This document shows, piece after piece, positions 22,725 to 35,200 of a DNA stretch of 64,000 nt; position 1 is the stretch's first letter, and every line of letters starts with the position of its first letter. Under the pieces are notes generated by a model. It made no database searches, was not told where the DNA came from, and saw only the letters and a program-made list of their open reading frames with translations. The position numbers and the translations under genes were made by a program. This DNA is from Lonicera japonica (Eukaryota > Streptophyta > Magnoliopsida > Dipsacales > Caprifoliaceae): contig CM038469.1 of the NCBI GenBank assembly GCA_021464415.1, positions 8,162,501-8,226,500 on the forward strand, written 5' to 3'.

Positions 22725-23480
22725 TTAGTTTGTTTTATCAGTAAGTTTGTAGAATTTAGGTTTATACTAACACAAAAGGGGAATTTTGGAGATGATAATT
22801 TTTTTTTGGTTTCTTTTGTATAAATTCGAGAATGTACAATATGACACAGTAATTTAATTGATTGAAAATTACTAATTGCAAAATCTAAATCTTATTGAAT
22901 TCAAATTACTAATATCAAATTCGATTACATAGATAAAATGAAATATGCGAAATCCGTTACTTATATAACATGAAATTGAATGCGACACAAAGTTAAATTA
23001 CATATTGACTAGTGATGATTTACTGTGATTTCAACATGTGTTTGACAAAATCAATATAATACCAAATTATACACAACCAGATTGGTTTCTCGTTGTTTTC
23101 TTGCTGTTCAAAAAAAAAAAAAAAAAAAAAAAAGAAGATTGGTTTCTCGTCATATTCAAGCATTTCGACTATAAATTAAATTGAAACAAAAGTGTTATTG
23201 TTAAAATAATTTCGCATTTTACCAAAGCAATATATAGAAAAGTTGATTGATAGTAGTACCAATGCAAGGTGTAATCCAGCCCAATTATTTTGATTTATTG
23301 TTGTAATATATAAAATTTTCTATTAGCACAATTTAACCTAATTAAGTATACAATTTTAACCCACCCTTTTGAAAGATCTGAGGTCCATCCTTGGATTGTA
23401 CACTATATATATATATATATATGACTGTACACTATATTTAATAGACAAACGATGGCTACCTATATTGGTAAAATATATTA
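22725..23480. other. AT-rich intergenic DNA with poly(A) run
   Basis: A 24-nt poly(A) run lies at 23110-23133. The word gattggtttctcgt occurs on both sides of it (near 23080 and 23138), so the A run with its flanks may be a tiny insertion with a 14-bp duplication. An (AT)n tract lies at 23405-23422. No gene is visible. Confidence 0.45.
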
Positions 23481-23765
23481 CTCCTTCCGTCATAATTTAA
23501 TTGTCCACTATTCTATTTTTGGATGTCCCAAAATAGTTGTCCACTTTCTATATTTAGCAAGTTATTAATTAGAGCACTTTTTATTATTTTCAATATTACC
23601 ATTTAAGGTATCACCACTTTTTTTATTGTGGGCCCCGCCACCTTTTTTTATTAGGGAAGAAGTAAAAGTCATTTTTGAAAATAAGTATTTTCTTTTAAAG
23701 TAATCATTATGTCTCCTTAAGTTTTAGTTTTTCAAAGTTGGACAATTAAATTGGGACGGAGGGAG
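23481..23765. mobile_element. Stowaway MITE (Tc1/mariner)
   Basis: The element starts ctccttccgtcataattt and ends with the inverted counterpart aattgggacggagggag, the well-known Stowaway terminus. A TA dinucleotide lies on both sides (23479-23480 and 23766-23767). The second pair of arms (tgtccac/gttggacaa) extends the inverted repeat. It is 285 bp with no coding capacity. Confidence 0.85.
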
Positions 23766-24488
23766 TATCACTTTAAAAAATTGTATTGTATATTACTCCT
23801 ACGATAAGAATAATTGTTTTAGTAATAATACTATCATAAATTAAAAATCTATGAAAAGTCAAATTTTTGGAACAATATTACTTATCTAAAATATTGCAAT
23901 AATTCTAAGTGGACATACAAATCTAACACAAAAACTGACATATCAAATGTGGCCACTATATATTGGTTAAAAGAAACACATTATATTATATTATAATTAA
24001 TAAGTGATTGACAAATTGATATGTCAGTTTTTTATTTCCATGTAGAATTATTCAAAAATTTGGTAATGCTAGACCCAAAATTATAGGGTGTAGATATTGG
24101 CATTCTCAATATCTCTTGAAAACACTCTCACTTTTCATTTGGTTCTTGACGTATTACTTGATTATGAATGACCAAATATAAACTTAATAATGTTTCATTC
24201 GATTATTAAGGACCGAGTATATATGCTTATACTCGACTTATAAGAATTGAATAATAGATGTTTTACTCGATTGCAAAGGATCAAATAAAAGTGACAATGT
24301 TATCAAATATTATTAAGGGTGCGAATATGTCTACCGAAAGTATATGCGAGGTTCAAATTCATTTATGACCGGACAAGTTTTTTTTTGAGCTAGTTAACAT
24401 TTTTCAAATATTTTTGAGAATAAGTTCATATAAAATAATATTTTTTTTTGACAGAAATTTATTATAAAATAATATAAAAAAAATCTGA
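23766..24488. other. Upstream region of the 6PGD gene
   Basis: AT-rich spacer that probably includes the distal promoter of the 6-phosphogluconate dehydrogenase gene. No TATA box can be singled out among many AT-rich words. Confidence 0.35.
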
Positions 24489-26519
24489 AGAGAGAGAGAG
24501 AGAGAAGCATTGAGATTTGTCCACCAACCAAACCAAAGAGTCCTCCTGCTCCTGGTCTACCAACTACACCGCAGAAAAACAATACACTTTTGAACCATTT
24601 TTTTTTCTTTCAATTCCAAACAAAAGGTACCCAAATTTGACCCGATCTCAAAGAGTCTGCTCTCTCTCTCGAAAGTTTATAACAAAATCGGTAAACCATC
24701 TCTTCTTTGATTCTTCTTCTTGTTTTCTTCTTTTCACATACTCAAAATTTTATTCATTTATATTCACACATTCTCCTCATCAATTCACAGATCTTCACTT
24801 CTCCTTTGCTTTTCTCCTGCCTGCAAATTCTCCCCCAATCTGCATATAAGGTTTGGATTCTTACATTTTATGCGTCTCTATCAAATTCTCTTTTACTCAG
24901 TTTGTTACTCTAAAATCAGTTGAAAAATAATGAATTTTATATAGAATCTCGCAAATCATGTAGGCCAATAGATTAAAGTCATTAAATTGGAAGAAGGTTA
25001 AAGATCTATTGTGTTGAAGTAAAAATCTCTGTATTTAGAAACTTACAAGCAAAATTTAAGGAATTCACTTTTTTAGGACTTGTTTAAAGTATATTTCTGT
25101 TGCCGATCTATTACAGAGTAGTAGATTTATTTTGTGTTAAGCACATTCCTAATGTTTTTTCATTAGGATATATATACGTACGTATATCGAGGCAATAGAT
25201 TTTGAATCTTAAAAAATGCATAAAGGATAAAGAATTGTGTAGTTGAGATTTAAGATGCGTTTTAAAAGTTTGATAGTGCTTTTGGCACGGCTTATGACTT
25301 GTTGTATATGTATATATATTTATATTTTATATATGAGTCCAATTTACAGTATGAGCATTCCATCTAGGATGAGCTTTGGGTAGAATTCAGCTGATCTCCT
25401 GCTTCTCTACTAGAATTTTGTTGATCTATATATCTACTTCAGAATCTCTTTTATTTGTTGTTGGTGGATTGGCAATTTCTTTATTATGTGAGTAGAGATC
25501 TATTTCTTCTTTCAATAAAACATAATTAACTAATTATAAATCAGAATTGTGGAAACTGAAATAACAATTAAAATTTGTTCTTTTTTAGAATTGCAAAATT
25601 TTGGATGCTTGTTTATCATGCGTTATCGTTTTATCAGGGATGGATCTAGCATGTGCCCCGTCCTCAATCTTTTTTGGATTGTGTAACTATGATTAACTTT
25701 TCAAGTTTTAAGAAAGTTTTCGTACTTTGTTAGATCTTCTTTTATTGGCTATATTTTGACTCTGGGCTTCGTCTCTCTAAGGTTACACAATCTAATTTTG
25801 TCTTGCATTCCACTTTTATTCTTTTAGCTTAAGTTAGTGCTCTAAAAAACCCTGCAGTGCACCTAGGCCCCCGCATAGGCACTAAGCACTGGCCTGTCGC
25901 CTCGCCTGGGTTAGGAGACCCACCTAGGGCAGGATGGATGGGGCTTTTCACTTCTTTTTCGTTTTGAAAAAGTTATTTTATTTAGGGTGGAACTGTGGGA
26001 AATGTTTGATTACTCAACTCTATTGTCCTTTTAAAATAGTAAGGTTAGATTTTTGTTAAAATTGTTATTAAAAAATAAAATATATAAACAACAATGTAGA
26101 GTTAGCTGCCTGGGCCTCTCCTGCTGCTAGCCTTATAACTGCCGCTTTTTCGATACTAGCCTAGGTTGAAATGCTCAATATTATAAAATAGATTTCTTAC
26201 TACTTCCCTTACATAAGTTCCTGGCTTCAACCATGCTTGGTATCATATTCACAGGGCAATTTACTGTTTCTCATTCATTTTAACTTTTACAATGTTGCTT
26301 AACATCGCGAGGCTTATATTTAAGTTTATATCTAAATCCTCCTCGTGTCTCCGTTTTGTAAAACGGCTACATGTTGTGTGTGTATATGATGTAAATTAAA
26401 AATGAATGATGACCTTCGCTGCTTTTCCATTTAGACTCATAATCATACTTCTTTCATTCTTCATCCCAGTGTTGTGTGGATGTGTGCCTTTTTTTCACTG
26501 TGAATTTTAATTTTGGCAG
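24489..26519 (+). other. Probable 5'UTR exon and leader intron of the 6PGD gene
   Basis: A (GA)n tract at 24489-24505 and a long pyrimidine-rich, ATG-poor stretch to 24850 look like promoter and untranslated leader. At 24850 AAG is followed by GTTTGG, a possible donor. At 26517-26519 ttttggcag forms an acceptor nine bases before the ATG at 26528. Plant 6PGD genes often have an intronless coding region behind such a leader intron. Inside the presumed intron, 25835-25960 is an unusually GC-rich repeat (cacctaggcccccgcatagg). A related fragment lies near 61131-61215. Exact exon borders are inferred. Confidence 0.45.
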
Positions 26520-26527
26520 AAAAAAGA

Positions 26528-27997
26528 ATGGCTGCTCCACCCTCAACCCCAACAAGGATAGGCCTGGCCGGTCTTGCTGTCATGGGCCAAAACCTTGCCC
26601 TCAACATCGCTGAGAAAGGCTTTCCCATTTCTGTTTACAATCGAACTACCTCCAAAGTTGATGAGACAGTTGAACGAGCTAAACTGGAAGGAAATCTTCC
26701 CGTATTTGGATTCCACGATCCAGAAGCATTTGTTCATTCAGTCCAAAAACCTCGGGTAATCATCATGCTTGTTAAGGCTGGAGCACCTGTTGACCAAACA
26801 ATTAAAACCCTCAGCGCTTACATGGAGAAAGGAGATTGTATCATTGATGGTGGGAATGAGTGGTACGAGAACACCGAGAGGAGAGAGAAAGCCATGGCTG
26901 AGTTGGGTCTTTTGTACCTCGGAATGGGAGTTTCCGGTGGCGAAGAGGGTGCACGAAATGGACCCTCTTTGATGCCAGGAGGGTCCTTTGAGGCTTACAA
27001 ATACATTGAAGACATCATTCTTAAGGTAGCAGCTCAAGTACCAGATAGTGGTCCTTGCGTTACTTACATTGGCAAAGGAGGATCAGGCAATTTCGTGAAG
27101 ATGGTTCATAACGGAATTGAGTACGGTGACATGCAGCTGATTGCAGAGGCTTATGATGTGCTAAAATCTGTTGGAAAGCTTTCAAATGAAGAACTACATA
27201 ACGTTTTCACCGAATGGAACAAGAGTGAGCTTTTAAGCTTCTTGGTTGAAATCACTGCGGATATATTCGCCATTAAGGATGACAAGGGAGATGGTTATTT
27301 GGTCGACAAGGTCTTGGACAAAACCGGAATGAAGGGTACCGGTAAATGGACCGTTCAGCAAGCCGCTGATCTGTCAGTTGCAGCCCCCACAATTGCATGT
27401 TCCCTTGATTCAAGATTTCTCAGTGGGTTGAAGGAGGAAAGGGTAGAAGCTGCCAAAGTTTTCAAATCGGGCGGTTTTGGTGACATCTTGACCGATCAAG
27501 CGGTGGACAAGGAGAAGTTGATTGATGATGTGAAGCAAGCACTATATGCATCCAAAATTTGCAGCTACGCACAAGGGATGAATCTGATACGTGCTAAGAG
27601 CATTGAAAAGGGGTGGGGCTTGAAGTTGGGTGAATTGGCTAGGATCTGGAAGGGTGGTTGCATCATTCGAGCCATTTTCTTGGACCGAATCAAGAAGGCC
27701 TATGATAGGAACGCCGATCTTGCTAACCTTCTAGTGGACCCTGAGTTTGCAAAGGAAATTATTGACCGTCAATCTGCTTGGCGAAGAGTTGTTTGCCTCG
27801 CTATCAACTCAGGTATTAGTACTCCAGGTATGTCCACAAGTCTTGCTTATTTTGACACTTACAGAAGGGAGAGATTACCAGCTAATTTGGTCCAAGCTCA
27901 AAGAGATTACTTTGGGGCTCATACATATGAAAGGACCGACATGCCGGGAGCTTTCCATACTGAGTGGTTCAAGTTAGCCAAACAGACCAAGAAGTAA
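26528..27997 (+). CDS. PGD2: 6-phosphogluconate dehydrogenase, decarboxylating
   Basis: The single-exon coding region gives 489 residues, full length for the plant enzyme, which turns 6-phosphogluconate and NADP+ into ribulose 5-phosphate, CO2 and NADPH in the oxidative pentose phosphate pathway. The Rossmann loop (G12, G15, G20) and the NADP-selecting NRTTSK (N38, R39) are present. The substrate and catalytic residues K191, H194, N195 and E198 sit in FVKMVHNGIEYGD, and GGNEWY, VSGGEEGA and IWKGGCIIR are intact. There is no long N-terminal extension, so the protein looks cytosolic. The first half resembles Arabidopsis PGD2 more than PGD1/PGD3, but the C-terminus is AKQTKK, not the SKI peroxisomal tripeptide I recall for PGD2. 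The ATG at 26528 was chosen because the upstream frame starts at a TTG inside the presumed splice acceptor. Confidence 0.97.
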   Translation: MAAPPSTPTRIGLAGLAVMGQNLALNIAEKGFPISVYNRTTSKVDETVERAKLEGNLPVFGFHDPEAFVHSVQKPRVIIMLVKAGAPVDQTIKTLSAYMEKGDCIIDGGNEWYENTERREKAMAELGLLYLGMGVSGGEEGARNGPSLMPGGSFEAYKYIEDIILKVAAQVPDSGPCVTYIGKGGSGNFVKMVHNGIEYGDMQLIAEAYDVLKSVGKLSNEELHNVFTEWNKSELLSFLVEITADIFAIKDDKGDGYLVDKVLDKTGMKGTGKWTVQQAADLSVAAPTIACSLDSRFLSGLKEERVEAAKVFKSGGFGDILTDQAVDKEKLIDDVKQALYASKICSYAQGMNLIRAKSIEKGWGLKLGELARIWKGGCIIRAIFLDRIKKAYDRNADLANLLVDPEFAKEIIDRQSAWRRVVCLAINSGISTPGMSTSLAYFDTYRRERLPANLVQAQRDYFGAHTYERTDMPGAFHTEWFKLAKQTKK

Positions 27998-28952
27998 GAA
28001 TTTTCCATTGCAGTACACCGCATAAGCAAACAATTTCACTTATCTCAATAATGTTTTGCTTCACAGAGCTTGCTACTCCTTTAAGTGAAGGAAAAGTATC
28101 TTTCCGAGAACTTATCATATTTGGTTCTGTTATTCAGTTATGTGTTTTGCTTTTTTGTTTATTTGCTTCTTGTTGTATTTGAAGGATTTTGATTTGTGGC
28201 AAAGACTCATTATAATAGATTAATAATATAGCCTTTCTGGTTTTTGAAATTATCTCTTGGTCTTTTCGTTGTGTAATGTTGAACAAGAAAATATCAAATG
28301 TTTGTTTCTCATTCTCCTATTTAGTGCTATTATTTTCTGCTGCATTTCTTATTGATGCTTAATCTCTTGTTGCACCCCTTCCTCAATACAGGTTTACGTT
28401 CTAATACGCCTTTGTTGAACAGTTTTTAAGGCATATTTAGAGCTGAAGTTGGCATCTAAAGATAGTTGCTGCTTTCATGGAAGTCAATTTTTCTCATATT
28501 CTTGCTACCGTTGATGTTATGTATGCAATATCATTTTGAATACTAAGCTGCGTTTGGTTTTTTTTAAAACTCAATCCGGTGTAGGTTACTTACGACACAA
28601 TGAATTTTTTGTATGCAAATAAGATCTTTTCCATTCTTTTCATACAAATCAAAAGGAAAAGAAAAAACATTCACTCGCAGTCTTGCAGCAAAATGTAAAA
28701 CACTAACCGAACGCCTTTGTCTTGTCATTCTCTTGCAACCTGTCCCTCCGGCAACATTTACACTAGTCAAGATGAGCCAGGAGGGGGAGGGGAATTGTAC
28801 TAGAAATAGGGAAAACTACCTTTTTCTTTTCTTTTCTTCTCCTTTTTTTTAAGGTAACTTTTTACTATTGCCTAATGAGTGCCGTACTACATTTAGAATT
28901 AGATGTTAATGCCATGTGTATAAATGTTGTACTCCCCCTATTTCAAAGCTAA
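27998..28952. other. 6PGD 3' flank
   Basis: This holds the probable 3'UTR. Between about 28551 and 28712 the words ctgcgtttggtt and aaccgaacgcc form a short imperfect inverted repeat, perhaps a small MITE. No gene is visible. Confidence 0.35.
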
Positions 28953-29235
28953 GGTTCCGTTTGATTGCAAAGATAGAAAGGAAAATAAATTTAATTAGTT
29001 CGTGTGAAAAGATAGAAAATAAGGTGAGAGATGTTACTCATTTTATGAGTATATATCTTCCATCCTTCAATATTTTTGGTGGAAAATTTTTATCACCCCC
29101 AAGCAAAGAAAATTTCTTCATGAAAAAACTTAAAAATCAAGTGAATATCACCTCTATCACTCAACTTATTTTCCATCTTTTCATCAAAACTAATTCAATT
29201 TATTTTCCTTTTCCACTTTGCAATCAAACAGAGCC
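28953..29235. mobile_element. Harbinger-like MITE
   Basis: The left end ggttccgtttgattgcaaag and the right end ctttgcaatcaaacagagcc are an inverted repeat of about 20 bp with few mismatches. The internal words tttggtggaaaattttta and caaagaaaat match the MITE at 1289-1598, so the two belong to one family. The flanking trinucleotides (taa and ttg) no longer match as a TTA duplication, consistent with an older insertion. Confidence 0.7.
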
Positions 29236-32200
29236 TTGAAAGTCCACCAATTTTTTTATTTTTTATTTTAAATATTGAAAAGAAAATTCTGTCAAATTAA
29301 TGAAGCATTTTTTAAACAAATGTATAACTATGCGATTTATATTTTGGTATTTAATATTGGTAGTTGTTCATGCCACTATTAAGAAAGTCATGAGTTCAAT
29401 CGCCTTATTAACCGATATAAAGGAAAACAATCACAATTTGCAGCAGGCAACACATTTTTTTTTTATATTAAAAAGTAGGAATTGTTACAAGAAAATGTCT
29501 TCTTTCTAAGTAAATAAGTAATGCCCATCGGACTTATTTTATGAAAAGTGAAATTTGTTTTATGACATGGTAATATTATTGTCAAAGTAATTTATGGTTA
29601 ATATTAAAATAATATTTAATATTAAAAACAAAATGTATAACTTTTTAATACAATATTATTTTATAATAAAAATATAATTGTTTTGACAATACGACACCTT
29701 GTTATATTGCAAAGTTTGGGTGGATTTAGAAATCAAAGATGAGACTGGGCTTTTGCTTTGTTACTTAAACTTGATGGCCTTACTTTCTCTAGTGTTTAAT
29801 GTTGGGTTTAATGGGCTAGTGAAGTTGGGCCATGGCGACCCTCTTTAGAATTACCATTATTGGGCTGGCATCAAAAAGATAATTTTTCAGCTCTGAAAAT
29901 TGGAAAAGAAAAAAAAAATACATTTGAGATTAATGTCCAACCCTAAAAGAAAACATGGAAGAAAATGATTGAAGTATTTATTTTATTTAGGTCCCTAGAG
30001 AGCAAAATAGAGTAGTAGCTAATTATATTGACTCTTTGGTTAGTAAGGGGTCACTTGTAAGGGATTAGTTGGCCCCCAACCCCCCCCCCCCCCCCCCCCC
30101 CCACCCCAGCCCCCACCCATCCAGTCCCCCTTCCCTCCTTTCTTGATTCCCTTATTTTGCAAGTTTGCTTTTCTTCTATGAATTAGTTAAAAAAACAAAA
30201 AAGCAACACCATTACTTAGAATCTCTATTATAAACAAAAAGAGTGTATAAAAAGAAATAATTGTTTAAGGAGAGGTATAATTCATTAGCAACTTTTAATC
30301 AATTATTATTATTCATTACATTCTCTCTTCCAAATTCATTTGGATTATATCTTTAGAGACATTCTTTGAGTTACATAGATTTTCTCTTCTTAATTTTTAT
30401 TTTTCGCTATGCGCAAGTCATCTGCACTTTTATTTTGCGTTTACTATACGTGTTGCTTTTACATTTTTCTTATCATTTTTGCGCATCAATAATTCGAAAA
30501 GAAACATATGCATATCTAACATAAACAACTTACGTATAACTATTATGTAAGATCCACATAAAATCATTTTTATCTTAATACATAATGATTAATATTGAGT
30601 TATCACTGGGTTTAAAATATCACTATTTTAATTGTGAGAGTGTGGTCCATAAAGGTCGTACGGAACAGTGAAATTAAATAAAATGGCACAGAATATGCGA
30701 GGTATATATGCCCACCAAAGAAATAATGGGTTCAACCCCAACTGGGAATTATAGTATTCAACAAAACTGTCTTCCCATTATTCACAGTGCCAACCAATAC
30801 CTTTTCTTATATATATATATATATCCTGTTTAGATCAAGCGTCCAGTTTAACTTACACGCATGTTTAGGTATATATTATTTTCAACAAAATAAATAACAA
30901 AATAAACTCGCTCATTGTGCTATGACATTTCAAATTAACTATCTTTTAAAAATAAAACCGAAATCATAATTTTAAACATTTCAAAAAAGAATGAAACATT
31001 TTTAACTTTAGTTAGACAGAGTATAAGTTGATAAATGTATGGACGATAGTATCTTGAATTTGTTTAATATATGTAGCACACTCTATGTCAACTTTAAGTT
31101 ATATCGTCATCAAAAACACATTTTCCAAATGTTTTTATGACGGAAAGCTGTCGTAAAAAGATCAGTCCGTAAATATTGGTTTATACTAAACACGGATCCT
31201 ATATATATATATTAAGACGGTTTTCAAAGGGAGATTCTTGAACCGTGAGAAAATTGTGATTATTAAAAATACAAATAAAAAGTGAGTTATATTCTAACGT
31301 GACTTTTGTTGTAATTGGAATTATTTTGAATAGATATTCGATGTTCTAACCATAGCTAGTGCTTTAATAATAATTATTATTTAGTTTGAAATTCTTTTTT
31401 GTTCAATTAAAAGGAAGGGTCATTATCATTAGTCTCCATGGCGTCCGCATCGAGTCGCCGCATCCACCAACATAATCAAACACAAAATATATTTTGCACT
31501 CAAAATGATCGAGAAAAAGATTACATACATTGATACATACATACACACCCAGTTGTTTTTTTTCAGTGCTATGAAAAGTTTAACAGTATGATATATACAT
31601 ATACATATGAAAGGAGTCAAAGCGTAATTTGACACTTAGATATATTGATAGACCCCAATATGACCACATATATCATATCCTTTTGTTTTAGACGGCGCAG
31701 CCTCCTTAACATTTTTCAAACTTGTCCTACGTGTTCTTTTAAATTAATTGGGCTAGCTGTATACATATATTTTGGAAGAATCAGTATAAACGTAATTGCG
31801 GATAACCGCACATATATTTATACAATTAAATATGAATACTGTAGGTGTTCAAAAAGTAGGTCTTATCATTGCTACAAAAGTAAATTTGGAATTGTGTGGA
31901 TAAGCGCTTGTGGGTCACTTTGGGTGTCTCCCAATTGAACAACTAGGGTCTCATGGGATTAGTGAGGTGGGGCCCAAATACCCTTAGTTATTAAAATAAA
32001 AATAAAAATTAGGTCTCACCACTAAAAGTTGGACTACTTACGCACAATTCAGTAAAAATAAGGAAATTGAAAGTGAATGAGACTTGGATTTTGGTTGTAA
32101 GTAAGTTCTTCCGGTAATTCTTATGCTATTATACTAGTACGTCTTCCTTTTGTGTGTATTTGTTTTTATATATATTGCTCAAAGACAATAAACTCAAGGA

Positions 32201-35200
32201 ACAATACAAGTAAACTAACAACTTTCTCTCGTAGAATTACTTAATTTACCTCAAAATCAGAACCTTGTAATAAGTTTTCCGTATTCTACCGGTATAGAAT
32301 TAGGATTGCAATACTTCATTAGGGTAAACAATAAAAGACTAAATAGAATAAAACTTGGATACTACTCCAGCACTTTACGTGTGTTCTCATTCTTATCTAC
32401 AGTCCAAGTTGGCACGACCATCTCAGTAGAACTGGGTTAATTTGTTCAACGTGCATGTGTTTACTTCGCATATATCCCAGCACATGCTCGTTACTTGGTT
32501 TTCTATTAGTACAGGGAGATAGCTAGGCTAACTTGGGCTATGGACTTGGTGGTCGATTTGGCCCAATATACTCTTATAATTTTTGGACTTCTTCAAGTAT
32601 CTTGAACAAACATGATTTCACATACTACAAGTAATTAAGAGATTTATTAATCTCGATCCATAGCAACAGCAAAATGATAAAAATTGATAACTTCTTTGTA
32701 GCAGAACTTGAGTCACAAAGAACAGGTTTCCCTCTCATAGTCTATACTTAACTTTTTGTGTTGTTTCGTGCTCTTACTTGTCATCAAAGTAGAATGCTAA
32801 ATCATCTCCAATTCAATTAATAGTGTTTTAGTTCCAACTAATAATGATTCATTAACTTAATTAAAGATAGGAATATATTATTCACTTAAGTCCAAGATTT
32901 AGCCAAATTCTATTATTTATTATTCAATTAATAAATCACTAAAATAAAATAAGCCAATTATATGGGCTATACAAAAATTAAATAATTAATTATTACAACA
33001 ATGGTCCTTGGATTCGATTTCTCTCAAGTTGGGACAATAATTATAAATATAAAGTTGTGAAATTTGTAATATTAATTTTAAATTAAATTATTCATTAACT
33101 TATATTTAGTAGATTTATCGCGAGATTGAAGGATACACCTCCTCCAGTGAAGACTCAAACTTCTATAGTCATTGTGCCAATTTTAGTGGAGCTAGATATC
33201 ATTAACAACTTTCCTAGAATTTATACAGGCAAAAAAAATTTCACTTAAAATACTTTGACAAAAAATTATCACACGATTGCTACTTAATTATATATTTAGT
33301 ATGATTTACTTGATTATTTTGAAGAAAGTCGATCAAGAAATTTTCTTATAATTAGCATTCTGATTGAGCACAATTAGAGATGAATGGTTGAGTCGTACTC
33401 CATCAATTAATCATCCTCCAAATACTTGATCAGTGCACCATAATTGATATATGCATTTCACAACTATTTGGGGATTTTTTATTATTATTATTAAGATGAT
33501 GAAGACGTGTACATTTAGATTAGTTTTCAACCTGCACGATGTGAGAGCGTTTAAAAAAAATTGCATATTATATCATTTTATTCTTTTAGAATTGAGTACA
33601 TATACCTTTCAACATAAAGAAAATATAACATGATTATCTTTAAAAATTGGTTGAACAGTACATGTAACAAAGGAATTAAGGAAAAGTACTAATCTTATAA
33701 AAGTATTCAAATATATGTAGGACAAAAACTTCCTAACAGTTCAATAAAAAAAAGATGCAATTCCAAACAAAATAGGAAATTTCCTTGCGTATAAGAAAGT
33801 GATTTAATTTGATTGAAGTATTGCAAATAATATCATAAGTAGAAAATAAAAGACAAAAGCAATAGATAACATGCAATTTTACTCTTGGACTCAATTACCT
33901 ACCTATAGCATCAAATGGAGCCAATGTTTTTATAAAATTCTCTACCCCATGATGATGTGCACTTTCAATTACTTCCTCTTTGTGTAATTTGAAGACTACA
34001 TAAATCACTAGACAACATCAACCCAAAATAGAGTTTATATATAATTGAAAATCAAATTCTTTTTAAAAACTTTGTTTGATCTTTATGCATGTAGCTATCT
34101 ATATTTACTTCAAAATGGCTACTTTTATAATCATATTCTTCAATGGAAATTACAAAGATTTAAACAAAAAAAATTAAAATACTCGGATTATTTACATTGT
34201 TATAGGGAAATGATATTAGAACTCTACAATTGTCCTAAGGCACTCCAAAATCATTTTTAATAATCATTCATTTTTTTTGGGGGGAAAAATCAATACATGA
34301 CTTAACAATCATAGTAAGCATCATAAATTTATAGATTAAAACTAAAGACCATTAACTTGACATCAATCTAATTAAGTTGAATTTTCTTCGCTGCACATGG
34401 TAAACACATAACATTACAAAATGGAATTCGAGAAGTTTTTTAACTGTGACCTATCGCAACAAACTTGAAAAGATGGAGAAATATGTGGAGATTTACATTT
34501 CTTTTAACCAAATTTCACTTGTAAAAGTACCTTATGCATCATAGAAGTAAAGTAGGCAAAATATATACACACATAAGAAATTAAACAATTAAAACTTTTG
34601 TATTCTCTTACAAATATTATAAGTTATTCCTTATTTACAATCTCTTGGCAAGGAGCTTTAATCCCCGTACTTTGCATCTTATAATAACACAATATTATAC
34701 CTAAAAATCAAGAAAAAAGATAGAAAGATAGATGAGACATATTTTTCACTTTAGAACTAAATATAAGATACCTTGTGCAAAAATTTAGAGAAAAATTAAA
34801 ACATATATATGGTAGAGGGGGTATGATGATTGGACAATTGAAATAAAAGCTATTTAGAAATAGTAATGTGAAATAAAGAATTACCTTCATAACTTATTTC
34901 ATCGGAAAACAATACCAAAAGCAAAGAAGGAGAATATACAAAGGTAATATATTGTGTGAGTAAAGTCAATTTAATAAGCCAACAATGATCCATCTTCTTG
35001 AAACCGTCATGCAATAGAATTCAAAGGGTTTTTTTTTTTCCTGCTAACTTCTAGTGTACATTTGTTATCATATTGAAGCTTTTTAATTACACATGATACT
35101 CTAATAAATGTCTATTTCTTTCATAATATAGATAGATATATATGACTTCTCACTTTGCGTTTATTAATTTTTTAACATAATTTGTACGGCATTATTAATA

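Noticed and set aside
24394..24923. Short ORFs in the pyrimidine-rich 6PGD leader region
   Set aside because: The composition fits an untranslated leader and no protein family matches.
26543..27037. Antisense and other-frame ORFs within 6PGD
   Set aside because: They are shadows of the highly conserved 6PGD frame.
32140..33190. Possible retrotransposon leader or LTR
   Set aside because: Composition is suggestive, but no TG...CA ends, target duplication or domain could be found.
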